Source of the DNA: Massilia sp. Root418
GTDB lineage: Bacteria; Pseudomonadota; Gammaproteobacteria; Burkholderiales; Burkholderiaceae_D
Reading direction: 5' to 3'
DNA length: 64,000 nt
Assembly (NCBI RefSeq): GCF_001425265.1
Contig: NZ_LMEC01000011.1
Location: 1,039,692 to 1,103,691, forward strand
A model generated the notes under the pieces. That model searched no databases. It saw only the letters and a program-made list of their open reading frames with translations, and was not told the origin of the DNA. Made by a program: the position numbers and the translations under genes. Positions 25,839-35,134 of this stretch are shown here, one piece after another (the stretch's first letter is position 1; every line of letters begins with the position of its first letter).

Positions 25839-28694
25839 ATGATGCAGCAGCAGTCGTCCAACTCCTACCTGTTCGGTGGGAATGCTCCGTACGTTGAAGA
25901 ACTGTACGAAGCGTATCTCGACAATCCAGGTTCCGTGCCCGATAACTGGCGCGCGTACTTCGATTCGATGCAACACGTCCCAGCCGTAGACGGCTCCAAC
26001 AAGCCGGACGTCGCCCACGCCTCCGTGATCGCCTCCTTCGCAGAACGCGCCAAAGCCGGCCCGATCCGCACCGTGGTTGCCTCGGCCGACGCTGAAATGG
26101 GCCGCAAGCGCGTGGCAGCCACCCAGCTGATCGCCGCCTACCGCTACCTGGGTTCCCGCTGGGCCAACCTGGACCCGCTGCAGCGCCAGGAACGTCCATC
26201 GATCCCGGAACTGGAACCGAGCTTCTACGGCTTCACCGACGCCGATCTGGACACCGTCTTCAACATCAGCAACACCTACTTCGGTCCTGAAACCGCGACC
26301 CTGCGCGACCTGACCAACTTCCTGCGCGACACCTACACCCGCTCCATCGGCGCGGAATACATGTACATCTCCGACCCGGCCGAAAAGCGCTGGCTGCAGG
26401 AGCGCCTGGAATCGATCCGCTCCACCCCGAATTTCACCGCAGAGAAGAAAAAGCACATCCTCGAGCGCCTGACGGCAGCTGAAGGCCTGGAACGCTATCT
26501 GCACACCAAGTATGTGGGTCAAAAACGATTTTCGCTGGAAGGCGGCGAAACGTTCATCGCCTCGATCGACGAAATCATCCAGCGCGCCGGCGAAAAAGGC
26601 GTGCAGGAGATCGTTATCGGCATGGCCCACCGCGGCCGCCTGAACGTGCTGGTCAACACCCTGGGCAAAGCCCCGAAAGACCTGTTCGAAGAATTCGAGG
26701 GCAAGCATGGCGACGACCTGCCTGCCGGCGACGTGAAATACCACCAGGGCTTCTCGTCGGACATCTCCACCGCAGGCGGCCCGGTCCACCTGTCGCTGGC
26801 GTTCAACCCCTCGCACCTGGAAATCGTCAACCCCGTGGTTGAAGGCTCGGTCAAGGCCCGCATGGACCGCCGCGGCGACACCGCCGGCGCGCAAGTGCTG
26901 CCTATCCTGGTGCACGGCGACGCCGCGTTCGCAGGCCAGGGCGTTGTGATGGAAACGCTGAACCTGGCGCAGACCCGTGGCTACGGCACCGGCGGCACGG
27001 TGCACATCGTGATCAACAACCAGATCGGCTTCACCACCTCCGATCCGCGCGACGCGCGCTCCACCATCTACTGCTCGGACGTCGTCAAGATGATCGAAGC
27101 ACCGGTGCTGCACGTGAACGCCGACGATCCTGAAGCCTGCGTGCTGGCTTCGCAGATCGCCATGGACTACCGCCTGCAGTTCCAGAAGGATATCGTGGTT
27201 GATATCATCTGCTACCGCAAGCTGGGCCACAACGAGCAGGATACGCCAGCGCTGACCCAGCCGCTGATGTACAAGAAGATCGCCACTCACCCGGGCACCC
27301 GCCGCCTGTACGCCGACAAGCTGAGCGCGCAAGGCGTGATCGCTGCCGATGGCGGCGACAAGATGGTGGCCGCTTACCGCGACGCCATGGACGCAGGCAA
27401 GCACACCGTCGATCCAGTGATCTCCAACTTCAAGAACAAGTACGCGGTCGACTGGCTGCCGTTCCTGAACCGCAAGTGGACCGATTCCGCCGACACCGCC
27501 GTACCGTCGACCGAACTGAAACGCCTGGCCACCCGCGTGACCACCGTGCCGGAAGGCTTCAAAGTGCACTCGCTGGTCGAGAAGGTACTGGCCGACCGCG
27601 CCGCCATGGGCCGTGGCGAAGTGAACTTGGACTGGGGCATGGGCGAACACCTGGCCTACGCCTCGCTGGTATCGTCCGGCTACGCCGTGCGCCTGACCGG
27701 CCAGGACGCCGGCCGCGGCACCTTCGTGCACCGCCACGCCGTGCTGCACGACCAGAACCGCGAGCGTTGGGACGCCGGCACCTATGTGCCGCTGCAGAAC
27801 GTGTCCGAATCGCAGGCGCCGTTCACCGTGATCGACTCCGTGCTGTCCGAAGAAGCCGTCCTTGGCTTCGAATACGGCTACTCGACCGCTGAACCCAACA
27901 CGCTGACCATCTGGGAAGCCCAGTTCGGCGACTTCGTCAACGGCGCCCAGGTGGTGATCGACCAGTTCATCAGCTCCGGCGAAGTGAAGTGGGGCCGCGC
28001 TTCCGGCCTGGTGATGATGCTGCCGCACGGTTACGAGGGCCAGGGTCCCGAGCACTCGTCCGCGCGTCCCGAGCGTTTCCTGCAGCTGTGCGCAGACAAC
28101 AACATGCAAGTGGTGCAGCCGACCACCGCGTCGCAGATCTTCCACCTGCTGCGCCGCCAGATGGTGCGCCAGTTCCGCAAGCCGCTGGTGATCCTGACGC
28201 CGAAATCGCTGCTGCGCAACAAGGACGCCGGCTCGCCGCTGAGCGAACTGTCGAAAGGCGCGTTCCAGACCGTGATCGGCGAAGTGGACGAGAAGATCGA
28301 CGCCAAGAAGGTCAAGCGCGTGATCGCCTGCTCGGGCAAGGTTTACTACGATCTGGTCAACGCGCGCAAGACCCGCGGCCAGACCGACACCGCCATCGTG
28401 CGCGTGGAGCAGCTGTATCCGTTCCCGCACAAGTCGTTCGCTGCTGAACTGAAGAAGTTCCCGAACCTGGCGGAAGTGGTATGGGCACAGGACGAGCCGC
28501 AGAATCAAGGCCCTTGGTTCCAGATCCAGCACAACATCTTCGAAAGCATGGACGCAGGCCAGCGCCTGGCGTACGCAGGCCGTCCGGCCTCGGCATCGCC
28601 AGCCGTCGGTTACTACGACAAGCACTACGCGCAGCAAAAAGACCTGCTGGAAACCGCGTTCTCGAAGCTGAAGGGCTTCATCCTGACGAAATAA
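25839..28694 (+). CDS. odhA: 2-oxoglutarate dehydrogenase E1 component
   Basis: Thiamine-diphosphate-dependent decarboxylase that converts 2-oxoglutarate and succinylates OdhB lipoyl groups. The 951-residue protein has the N-terminal NSYLFGGNAPYVEELYEAYL helix, GMAHRGRLNVLVNTLGK, FNPSHLEIVNPVVEGSV and the thiamine region HGDAAFAGQGVV. The C-terminal part has LPHGYEGQGPEHSSARPERF. AAAGGTGAG is well placed for the ATG chosen; a GTG three codons upstream is less well served. It heads odhA–odhB–lpdA, separated from gltA by the accessory island. Confidence 0.97.
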   Translation: MMQQQSSNSYLFGGNAPYVEELYEAYLDNPGSVPDNWRAYFDSMQHVPAVDGSNKPDVAHASVIASFAERAKAGPIRTVVASADAEMGRKRVAATQLIAAYRYLGSRWANLDPLQRQERPSIPELEPSFYGFTDADLDTVFNISNTYFGPETATLRDLTNFLRDTYTRSIGAEYMYISDPAEKRWLQERLESIRSTPNFTAEKKKHILERLTAAEGLERYLHTKYVGQKRFSLEGGETFIASIDEIIQRAGEKGVQEIVIGMAHRGRLNVLVNTLGKAPKDLFEEFEGKHGDDLPAGDVKYHQGFSSDISTAGGPVHLSLAFNPSHLEIVNPVVEGSVKARMDRRGDTAGAQVLPILVHGDAAFAGQGVVMETLNLAQTRGYGTGGTVHIVINNQIGFTTSDPRDARSTIYCSDVVKMIEAPVLHVNADDPEACVLASQIAMDYRLQFQKDIVVDIICYRKLGHNEQDTPALTQPLMYKKIATHPGTRRLYADKLSAQGVIAADGGDKMVAAYRDAMDAGKHTVDPVISNFKNKYAVDWLPFLNRKWTDSADTAVPSTELKRLATRVTTVPEGFKVHSLVEKVLADRAAMGRGEVNLDWGMGEHLAYASLVSSGYAVRLTGQDAGRGTFVHRHAVLHDQNRERWDAGTYVPLQNVSESQAPFTVIDSVLSEEAVLGFEYGYSTAEPNTLTIWEAQFGDFVNGAQVVIDQFISSGEVKWGRASGLVMMLPHGYEGQGPEHSSARPERFLQLCADNNMQVVQPTTASQIFHLLRRQMVRQFRKPLVILTPKSLLRNKDAGSPLSELSKGAFQTVIGEVDEKIDAKKVKRVIACSGKVYYDLVNARKTRGQTDTAIVRVEQLYPFPHKSFAAELKKFPNLAEVVWAQDEPQNQGPWFQIQHNIFESMDAGQRLAYAGRPASASPAVGYYDKHYAQQKDLLETAFSKLKGFILTK

Positions 28695-28713
28695 GTCACC
28701 AAGTAACAGGCCC

Positions 28714-28745
28714 GCCGCCGCCCGGATACACCCCCGGGCGGCGGC
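28714..28745 (+). other. odhA–odhB intergenic hairpin
   Basis: GCCGCCGCCCGG and its complement form a perfect 12-bp stem with an 8-base loop. No T-run follows, so it is unlikely to terminate. It could stabilise or mark a processing site in the odh mRNA and set the OdhA/OdhB ratio. Confidence 0.5.
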
Positions 28746-28775
28746 ATCAAAGAATACAAAATACGGAGTTTTTTC

Positions 28776-30032
28776 ATGGCACAAATCGAAGTTAAAGTCC
28801 CACAACTGTCGGAATCCGTCGCAGAAGCGACCATGCTCACCTGGCACAAGAAAGTCGGCGAAGCCGTCGCACGCGACGAGAACCTGATCGACATCGAAAC
28901 CGACAAAGTGGTACTGGAACTGCCAGCGCCTGCAGCAGGCGTGATCGTCCAGATCATCCAGCCGGACGGCGCCACCGTGGTTGCCGACCAGGTTATCGCC
29001 ATCATCGACACCGAAGCGACCGCCGGCGCGACGCCTGCCGCTCCTGCCGCCGCCGCCGCACCAGCCGCCGCAGCACCAGCCGCTGCCGCTGCCGCCGCGA
29101 CCGGTGGTTCGAAAGGCGACGTGGCCATGCCTGCCGCCGCCAAGATCCTGTCCGAAGCCGGTCTGTCCGCTTCCGACGTTGCCGGTTCCGGCAAAGACGG
29201 CCGCGTGACCAAGGGCGACGCCCTGTCCGCCGCTTCCGCGCCGAAGCCTGCAGCACCGGCCCCGCTGGCGCCAGCCGCCGCCAAGCCTGCGCTGCAAAAA
29301 GTCGCCGCGCCAGCCGCGCCTAACCTGGGCGAGCGTCCGGAAGAGCGCGTGCCGATGAGCCGTCTGCGCGCACGTATCGCCGAGCGCCTGGTGGAGTCGC
29401 AGTCGACGAACGCCATCCTGACCACGTTCAACGAAGTGAACATGGCACCGGTCATGGACCTGCGCAACAAGTACAAAGACAAGTTCGAAAAAGAGCACGG
29501 CGTCAAGCTGGGCTTCATGTCCTTCTTCGTCAAGGCAGCCGTGGCCGCCCTGAAAAAGTACCCGATCATCAACGCGTCGGTGGACGGCAACGACATCGTC
29601 TACCACGGCTACTTCGACATCGGTATCGCAGTCGGTTCGCCACGCGGCCTGGTGGTGCCTATCCTGCGCAACGCGGACCAGATGAGCATTGCCGACATCG
29701 AGAAGAAGATCGGCGAATTCGGCGCCAAGGCCAAGGAAGGCAAGCTGACCCTGGAAGACCTGACCGGCGGCACCTTCTCGATCTCGAACGGCGGCACCTT
29801 CGGCTCCATGCTGTCGACCCCGATCATCAACCCGCCGCAATCGGCCATCCTGGGCGTGCACGCCACCAAGGACCGCGCCGTGGTGGAAAACGGCCAGATC
29901 GTGATCCGTCCGATGAACTACCTGGCAATGTCCTACGACCACCGCATCATCGACGGCCGCGAAGCCGTGCTGGGCCTGGTGGCCATGAAGGAAGCGCTGG
30001 AAGATCCGGCGCGCCTGCTGCTGGACCTGTAA
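28776..30032 (+). CDS. odhB: dihydrolipoyllysine succinyltransferase (E2 of 2-oxoglutarate dehydrogenase)
   Basis: Transfers the succinyl group to CoA and forms the core of the complex. 418 residues: a lipoyl domain (1–80) with the lipoylated lysine in [13 protein letters not shown], an Ala/Pro linker, and a peripheral-subunit-binding domain ([20 protein letters not shown]). The catalytic domain ends with [12 protein letters not shown], carrying the catalytic histidine and aspartate. GGAG precedes the ATG. A single lipoyl domain is usual for this enzyme. Confidence 0.97.
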   Translation: MAQIEVKVPQLSESVAEATMLTWHKKVGEAVARDENLIDIETDKVVLELPAPAAGVIVQIIQPDGATVVADQVIAIIDTEATAGATPAAPAAAAAPAAAAPAAAAAAATGGSKGDVAMPAAAKILSEAGLSASDVAGSGKDGRVTKGDALSAASAPKPAAPAPLAPAAAKPALQKVAAPAAPNLGERPEERVPMSRLRARIAERLVESQSTNAILTTFNEVNMAPVMDLRNKYKDKFEKEHGVKLGFMSFFVKAAVAALKKYPIINASVDGNDIVYHGYFDIGIAVGSPRGLVVPILRNADQMSIADIEKKIGEFGAKAKEGKLTLEDLTGGTFSISNGGTFGSMLSTPIINPPQSAILGVHATKDRAVVENGQIVIRPMNYLAMSYDHRIIDGREAVLGLVAMKEALEDPARLLLDL

Positions 30033-30040
30033 TTCAGCCT

Positions 30041-30120
30041 GGCGGGTTACGCACTGCGTGCCAACCCGCCCTACGTGGTCAGCGAGGCGTAGGGCGGGTT
30101 GGGCGCAGCCGTAAGCCGCC
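30041..30120. repeat. REP-like paired hairpins (two opposed copies)
   Basis: Two copies of the family GTAGGGCGGGTTNNGCG…AACCCGCC lie head to head (30041–30074 and 30088–30120), each able to fold on itself and together forming a larger inverted repeat. It is the first of four sites in the window and lies between odhB and the SHOCT/PspC gene. Confidence 0.75.
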
Positions 30121-30150
30121 ACCATCGCCGCAGAGTTACGAAGGGGTGTC

Positions 30151-30489
30151 ATGAGCGTCTCCGAAGAAATCAAGCGTTTGCACGAACTGAACCAGGCTGG
30201 CGCGCTGAGCGACGAAGAATTCGCCCGCGCCAAGCAGAAGCTGCTCGACACCACGCCGGTGTCGCTCAGCAAGGACAACGGTTCGGGCGACTTCGCCAGC
30301 GAATTCAACCGCTTCCGCCGTTCCCGCAGCGACCGCTGGCTGGGCGGCGTGTGCGGCGGCCTGGGCAAGATCTCGGGCATGGAGTCCTGGATCTGGCGCC
30401 TGGTCTTCACGCTGTTCACGATCTGCTTCGGCTTCGGGCTGGTGATCTATCTCCTGCTATGGATATTCGTCCCGGACGAAATTAATTAG
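30151..30489 (+). CDS. SHOCT and PspC domain small membrane protein
   Basis: 112 residues. The N-terminal SHOCT-type helix pair (EEIKRLHELNQAGALSDEEF and ARAKQKLL) is followed by a PspC-like domain: WLGGVCGGLGKISGMESW and a hydrophobic membrane segment ending LLLWIFVPDE. PspC domains belong to envelope-stress systems, but none of the other psp genes is nearby. It sits between odhB and lpdA, ten bases before lpdA and just after a REP pair. It may be a passenger in the operon. Confidence 0.8.
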   Translation: MSVSEEIKRLHELNQAGALSDEEFARAKQKLLDTTPVSLSKDNGSGDFASEFNRFRRSRSDRWLGGVCGGLGKISGMESWIWRLVFTLFTICFGFGLVIYLLLWIFVPDEIN

Positions 30490-30498
30490 GATAAAAAC

Positions 30499-31932
30499 AT
30501 GAGCAACAAACAATTTGACGTCGTCGTCATCGGCGCCGGTCCTGGCGGCTACATCGCCGCCATCCGTGCTGCACAGCTGGGCTTCTCGGTCGCTTGCGTG
30601 GACGAGTGGAGCAACGAAAAGGGCGGCCCTGCACCGGGCGGCACCTGCACCAACGTCGGCTGCATCCCATCGAAAGCGCTGCTGCAGTCGTCCGAGCACT
30701 ACGAGCACGCCGGCCACTCCTTCAAGGAACACGGCATCGACGTGTCCGGCCTGTCCCTGAACCTGGGCCAGATGGTTAAGCGCAAGGACACCGTGGTCAA
30801 GCAGAACAACGACGGCATCCTGTTCCTGTTCAAGAAAAACAAGGTCACCTTCTTCCACGGCCGCGCCGCCTTCGCAGGCGCAGCGAGCGCCGACGGCTAC
30901 CCGATCGCCATCAGCGGCAAGGCGCCCGAGACCATCAACGCCAAGCAGGTCATCGTTGCCACCGGCTCCAACGCGCGCGCGCTGCCGGGTGCGGACTTCG
31001 ACGAGAAGCTGATCCTGTCGAACACCGGCGCACTGGCGATCGACGCCGTGCCCGCCAAGCTGGGCGTGATCGGCGCCGGCGTGATCGGCCTGGAAATGGG
31101 TTCCGTATGGCGCCGCCTGGGTTCCGAAGTGACCGTGCTGGAAGGCCTGCCGACCTTCCTGGGCGCCGTGGACGAGCAGATCGCCAAGGAAGCCAACAAG
31201 CTGTTCACCAAGCAGGGCCTGAAGATCTCCCTGGGCTGCAAGATCAATGCGGTCACCAAGGGGGCCGACAACGTCACCGTGGAATACAACGACGCCAAGG
31301 GCGAAGCTGTGACCGCCGTGTTCGACAAGCTGATCGTCTCCATCGGCCGCACCCCGAACACCAACGGCTTGGGCGCCGACAAGGCCGGCCTGGCGCTGGA
31401 CGAGCGCGGCTTCGTCGCGGTCGACGCCGACTGCAAGACCAACCTGCCGAACGTCTGGGCAATCGGCGACGTGGTGCGCGGCCCGATGCTGGCGCACAAA
31501 GCCGAAGAAGAAGGCGTGGCGGTTGCCGAGCGCATCGCCGGCCAGCACGGCCACACCAACTTCGACACCATCCCTTGGGTCATCTACACCTCGCCGGAAA
31601 TCGCGTGGGTAGGCCGCACCGAGCAGCAGCTGAAAGCCGACGGCACCCCGTACAAGGCAGGCACCTTCCCGTTCCTGGCCAACGGCCGCGCACGCGCGCT
31701 GGGCGACACCTCGGGCATGGTCAAGTTCCTGGCGCACGCCGAGACCGACGAAATCCTGGGCGTCCACATCATCGGCCCGATGGCTTCCGAGCTGATCTCC
31801 GAAGCCGTGGTGGCCATGGAGTTCAAGGCATCGGCCGAAGACATCGCGCGCATCTGCCACGCCCACCCATCGCTGTCCGAAGCAACCAAAGAAGCCGCGC
31901 TGGCCATCGACAAGCGCACGCTGAACTTCTAA
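30499..31932 (+). CDS. lpdA: dihydrolipoamide dehydrogenase (E3)
   Basis: Reoxidises dihydrolipoamide with NAD+ in the 2-oxoglutarate (and possibly pyruvate) dehydrogenase complex. The 477-residue flavoprotein shows the FAD loop [19 protein letters not shown], the redox disulfide in [16 protein letters not shown], the NAD loop [16 protein letters not shown] and the C-terminal catalytic [20 protein letters not shown] precedes the ATG. Paralogues tied to pyruvate dehydrogenase may exist elsewhere, so odhL is an equally valid name. Confidence 0.96.
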   Translation: MSNKQFDVVVIGAGPGGYIAAIRAAQLGFSVACVDEWSNEKGGPAPGGTCTNVGCIPSKALLQSSEHYEHAGHSFKEHGIDVSGLSLNLGQMVKRKDTVVKQNNDGILFLFKKNKVTFFHGRAAFAGAASADGYPIAISGKAPETINAKQVIVATGSNARALPGADFDEKLILSNTGALAIDAVPAKLGVIGAGVIGLEMGSVWRRLGSEVTVLEGLPTFLGAVDEQIAKEANKLFTKQGLKISLGCKINAVTKGADNVTVEYNDAKGEAVTAVFDKLIVSIGRTPNTNGLGADKAGLALDERGFVAVDADCKTNLPNVWAIGDVVRGPMLAHKAEEEGVAVAERIAGQHGHTNFDTIPWVIYTSPEIAWVGRTEQQLKADGTPYKAGTFPFLANGRARALGDTSGMVKFLAHAETDEILGVHIIGPMASELISEAVVAMEFKASAEDIARICHAHPSLSEATKEAALAIDKRTLNF

Positions 31933-31939
31933 GCATCAT

Positions 31940-32028
31940 GGCGGGTTACGCCGCTGCGCGGCTAACCCGCCCTACCTCCCACGAGATGCGGACCGTAGGG
32001 CGGGTTAGCGCAGAGCGCGTAACCCGCC
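31940..32028. repeat. REP-like paired hairpins (two opposed copies)
   Basis: Copies at 31940–31975 and 31994–32028 are in opposite orientation, with the same GGCGGGTTACGC…GCTAACCCGCCCTAC core as the site after odhB. It lies between lpdA and zapE, and may also terminate or stabilise the lpdA transcript. Confidence 0.75.
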
Positions 32029-32048
32029 GTGCGTAACCGGCATCTCTC

Positions 32049-33146
32049 ATGAACGTCCAAGAGTTCTACCAGCACGCGCTGACGCAGCGCGACTTCAAGG
32101 CCGACGAGGCGCAGCAGCGCGCCGTCGACCGCCTGCAGCTTTGCTACGACGAGTGGGTGGACTACAAAGCCCAGCGCTCGAACAGTTTCAAACGCTTCAT
32201 CAACCGTCCCGACGTGCCGCGCGGCGTGTACATGTGGGGCGGGGTAGGGCGCGGCAAGTCCTTCCTGATGGACAGCTTCTATTCGGTGGTGCCGCTGGTG
32301 CGCAAGACGCGCCTGCACTTCCACGAATTCATGCGCGACATCCACCGCCAGCTCGACGAACTCAAAGGCGTGGCCAATCCGCTGGAGGAGGTGGCGCGCA
32401 AGGTGGCCAAGAAGTACCGCCTGATCTGCTTCGACGAATTCCACATCTCCGACGTGGCCGATGCCATGATCATGTACAACCTGCTGTCGGCCCTGTTCGA
32501 CAACGGCGTGTCCTTCATCATGACCTCGAACTACGATCCGGAACTGCTGTACCCGGACGGCCTGCACCGCGACCGCATCCTGCCCACCATCGCCCTGCTC
32601 AAGGAGAAGATGGACGTGATGAACGTGGACGCCGGCGTGGACTACCGCGGCCGCGCGCTGGAACAGGTGGATTCCTATTACACGCCGCTGGGCGCCGAGA
32701 CCGACCGCAAGCTGCGCGAAGCCTACGCGCGCATCGCCGAGACGGCCGACGACGACCCGCACGTGACCATCGAGAGCCGCCAGATCCGCGCGCTGCGCCG
32801 CGCAGGCACCATCATCTGGTTCGATTTCGCCACCCTGTGCGGCGGCCCGCGCTCGCAGAACGACTACCTGGAAATCGCCAGCCAGTTCCATACCGTGATA
32901 TTGTCCGGCATACCGATGATGTCGGCCGGCCAGTCTTCCGAGGCGCGCCGCTTCACCTGGCTGATCGACGTGTTCTACGACCAGAAGGTCAAGCTGATCA
33001 TGTCGGCCGAAGTGGAGCCGGAGGAGCTGTACACCAGCGGCATGCTGGCCAACGAATTTCACCGTACCGTGTCGCGCATCGTGGAGATGCAGTCGCGCGA
33101 GTACATGGACAAGGAACAGCGCGGCGCTGCCGAAGCGCTGGCGTAA
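32049..33146 (+). CDS. zapE: cell division protein ZapE (AFG1-family ATPase)
   Basis: 365-residue AAA-type ATPase of the AFG1/YhcM family, linked in E. coli to Z-ring stability under stress. It has Walker A GGVGRGKSFLMD, FHEFMRDIH, Walker B LICFDEFHISDVADAM, and MTSNYDPELLYPDGLHRDR further on. It lies directly after the lpdA REP pair with no clear ribosome site and is followed 13 bases later by a small secreted-protein gene. Confidence 0.94.
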   Translation: MNVQEFYQHALTQRDFKADEAQQRAVDRLQLCYDEWVDYKAQRSNSFKRFINRPDVPRGVYMWGGVGRGKSFLMDSFYSVVPLVRKTRLHFHEFMRDIHRQLDELKGVANPLEEVARKVAKKYRLICFDEFHISDVADAMIMYNLLSALFDNGVSFIMTSNYDPELLYPDGLHRDRILPTIALLKEKMDVMNVDAGVDYRGRALEQVDSYYTPLGAETDRKLREAYARIAETADDDPHVTIESRQIRALRRAGTIIWFDFATLCGGPRSQNDYLEIASQFHTVILSGIPMMSAGQSSEARRFTWLIDVFYDQKVKLIMSAEVEPEELYTSGMLANEFHRTVSRIVEMQSREYMDKEQRGAAEALA

Positions 33147-33159
33147 CAACAGGATAAAC

Positions 33160-33888
33160 ATGGCAAAGACCTTCAATCTGGCGGCTGCGGCCCTGCTGGC
33201 GGCAGCGGCCGCCGCGATGAGCGCGGCGGCACCGGCAGCGGCGCAGAAGATCGGGCAGGCGCCGGTCGGCGAGCCCGCCGTCCCGCAATCGCACTCCGTG
33301 GAGCAGGCCGACGCGCGCCTGGCCGAAGTGGCCAGGGACCGCGCCGCCGTGCAGGCCGAGTACGACGCCGCCGAGCAGGTATGCAACGCCAAGTTCTTCG
33401 TCAATTACTGCCTGGACGGGGTCAAGGAAAAGCGCCGCGTGGCGCTGGCCGGGCTGCGCGCCATCGAGGTCGAAGCCAACCAGTTCAAGCGCAGGTACGC
33501 GGTGGACAAGCGCGACGCCGAGCTGGCCGAGCGCCTGAAGAAGGATGAGGAAGAGCTGGCGCGCCGCATCGAAAACCCGCCCGCGCCGCACGCCGCGCGC
33601 GAGCCGGCCAAGCCGGCCGCCAAGCCCGGCCCCAGCCTGGAGCAGCGCCAGGCCGAGTACGACGCCAAGGTGAAGGCGCAGGCCGCCAAGGACGCGGCCG
33701 AAGCGCCCAAGCGCGCCGCCAGCGTCACCGCGTTTGAAAAGAAGAAAGCCGAGTCCGAGAAGCGCCAGGCCGACATCGCGGCCAAGAAGGCCGCCAAGGA
33801 AGAAAAGCAGCGCAAGCGCGAAGCCGACGCCGCCGCCAAGGCAGCCAAGGACGCGGCCGATGCCGCCGCCAGGGCCAAAGCCCAGTAG
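33160..33888 (+). CDS. secreted lysine/alanine-rich coiled-coil protein, function unknown
   Basis: 242 residues with an alanine-rich signal peptide (cleavage near APAAAQK). Two cysteines (EQVCNAKFFVNYCLDGVKEK) sit in the only distinctive segment. From about residue 140 onwards it is a charged Lys/Ala/Glu coiled coil resembling TolA-type linkers in composition only. It probably lies in the periplasm. The TAG stop falls on the first bases of a REP-like repeat, so the original C terminus may have been altered by its insertion. Confidence 0.75.
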   Translation: MAKTFNLAAAALLAAAAAAMSAAAPAAAQKIGQAPVGEPAVPQSHSVEQADARLAEVARDRAAVQAEYDAAEQVCNAKFFVNYCLDGVKEKRRVALAGLRAIEVEANQFKRRYAVDKRDAELAERLKKDEEELARRIENPPAPHAAREPAKPAAKPGPSLEQRQAEYDAKVKAQAAKDAAEAPKRAASVTAFEKKKAESEKRQADIAAKKAAKEEKQRKREADAAAKAAKDAADAAARAKAQ

Positions 33889-33923
33889 GGCGGGTTAGCC
33901 GGGCCTGCCCGGCGTAACCCGCC
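33886..33923. repeat. REP-like hairpin overlapping a stop codon
   Basis: One copy of the TAGGGCGGGTTAGC…GGCGTAACCCGCC element. Its first three bases are the stop codon of the upstream gene. It also lies between two convergent genes, where it could terminate both. Confidence 0.75.
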
Positions 33924-33932
33924 AGGCGCCGC

Positions 33933-34739
33933 CTACACCGCCTTGCCCATCTTCTGCACCGTGTAAGCCGGTGTCTCCTTCGGCGGCGCCACCAGCTTGA
34001 CAATGGCCATGCTGCAGTTGTCGCCCTGTCCCTTGGCCCGTTCGATAGCCTTATTAATCAGCATCTCCGAGGCCTGGCGCGGCGTGGCGCGCGCCACCAC
34101 GGTGGCCAGTTCCGTGTCGGTGAAATACTGCCACAGGCCGTCCGAGCAGAGCAAAAACGCGTCCCCCGGCTGCAGGCCCTGGTGCACGCCCAGCGTCACG
34201 AACGGCGCCTTCTGCCGGTTGCCCAGCACATTGGCCAGCAGGCGCGCGCTGCGGTGTTTTCTGGCCGCCTCCAGCGGCAGCTTGTCCACGTTCACCAGGT
34301 GTTCGACATAGGCGGCGTCGCCGCTGCGCTCGGCGCACTGCGTGCCGGCCATGCGGTACAGGCGCGAGTCGCCCACGCTGGCCCACACGGCCTGGCCCTG
34401 CGGCGTGAGCACCAGCAGCACCAGGGTGGACTGCGGCTCGCCGGCCGCCCCCAGCGGATTCATGGCCAGCACCTCGTGGGTCTCCAGCGCGATGCTGCGC
34501 AGCAGCTCCTGCAGGCGCCCCAGGTTGACCGTGTCGCCGGCCCGGTATTCGTCGAACAGCTGCTTGCTGGTGTGCAGCACCTGCTCCGGCGCCGTGCTGC
34601 CGCTGGCCATGCCGTCGGCCAGCACTGCCATCACGTAGCCGGGTGCCCGCGGCGCCGTGTAGAGCGCGGCGCGGTCATTCTGCTGTGGCCGGTTCCCCAG
34701 ATGCTGGGCCGTACCGGCTTCAATTTTGTAGTTGCTCAT
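33933..34739 (-). CDS. PP2C-family protein serine/threonine phosphatase
   Basis: 268-residue metal-dependent phosphatase. It shows NRPQQNDRAA, the metal aspartate in VLADGMASG, VWASVGDSRLYR, LLCSDGLWQYF and GDNCSMAIVKL, in the order typical of bacterial PP2C enzymes. No kinase gene is adjacent; the LRR-kinase in this window is 13 kb away. It is probably a soluble cytoplasmic enzyme with unknown substrate. Confidence 0.92.
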   Translation of the reverse strand: MSNYKIEAGTAQHLGNRPQQNDRAALYTAPRAPGYVMAVLADGMASGSTAPEQVLHTSKQLFDEYRAGDTVNLGRLQELLRSIALETHEVLAMNPLGAAGEPQSTLVLLVLTPQGQAVWASVGDSRLYRMAGTQCAERSGDAAYVEHLVNVDKLPLEAARKHRSARLLANVLGNRQKAPFVTLGVHQGLQPGDAFLLCSDGLWQYFTDTELATVVARATPRQASEMLINKAIERAKGQGDNCSMAIVKLVAPPKETPAYTVQKMGKAV

Positions 34740-34861
34740 AGGGTCTGGCTAGCCTGCATCTGTGCACTGAGTTAAACTATGCACCGGTAAGCAGTTTTGT
34801 TGCAAGCGTAGGGTTGTTGACCATGCGAAACTGTTGGGAAATATAACAGAACCGAGACCCT

Positions 34862-35062
34862 ATGACAGACGTAGAAGAAATCAAGCGCCGCATTATCGAG
34901 CTCGACGTGGAGCACCGCGACCTGGATGCCGTGATCGACATGCTCACCCTGGACGGCCACCACGACCAGCTCCAGCTGCGCCGCCTGAAAAAACGCAAGC
35001 TGCAGCTCAAAGACTACATCACCTTGCTGAAAATGCAACTGGTGCCCGACGTACCGGCCTGA
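34862..35062 (+). CDS. DUF465 (YdcH-type) small protein
   Basis: 66 residues, highly charged and helical, with the family pattern RIIELDVEHRDLDAVID and LRRLKKRKLQLKDYI near the C terminus. Function is unknown in the family. It precedes the helicase gene on the same strand, about 70 bases away. Confidence 0.88.
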   Translation: MTDVEEIKRRIIELDVEHRDLDAVIDMLTLDGHHDQLQLRRLKKRKLQLKDYITLLKMQLVPDVPA

Positions 35063-35134
35063 GCCGCGCTCCTGACTTAGCGCGCGGCAGCCCCATCTTA
35101 GCTTATTTTGACCGATCTCCGACTCACGGCTGAC

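Noticed and set aside
25803..30419. Very long open frame on the minus strand opposite odhA–odhB
   Set aside because: It mirrors strongly conserved plus-strand genes, has histidine/valine/glycine-rich nonsense composition and no ribosome site; such antisense frames are expected in high-GC DNA.
33160..33888. TolA or colicin-import function for the Lys/Ala-rich protein
   Set aside because: Similarity is only compositional; no TolA domain III and no tol genes nearby.
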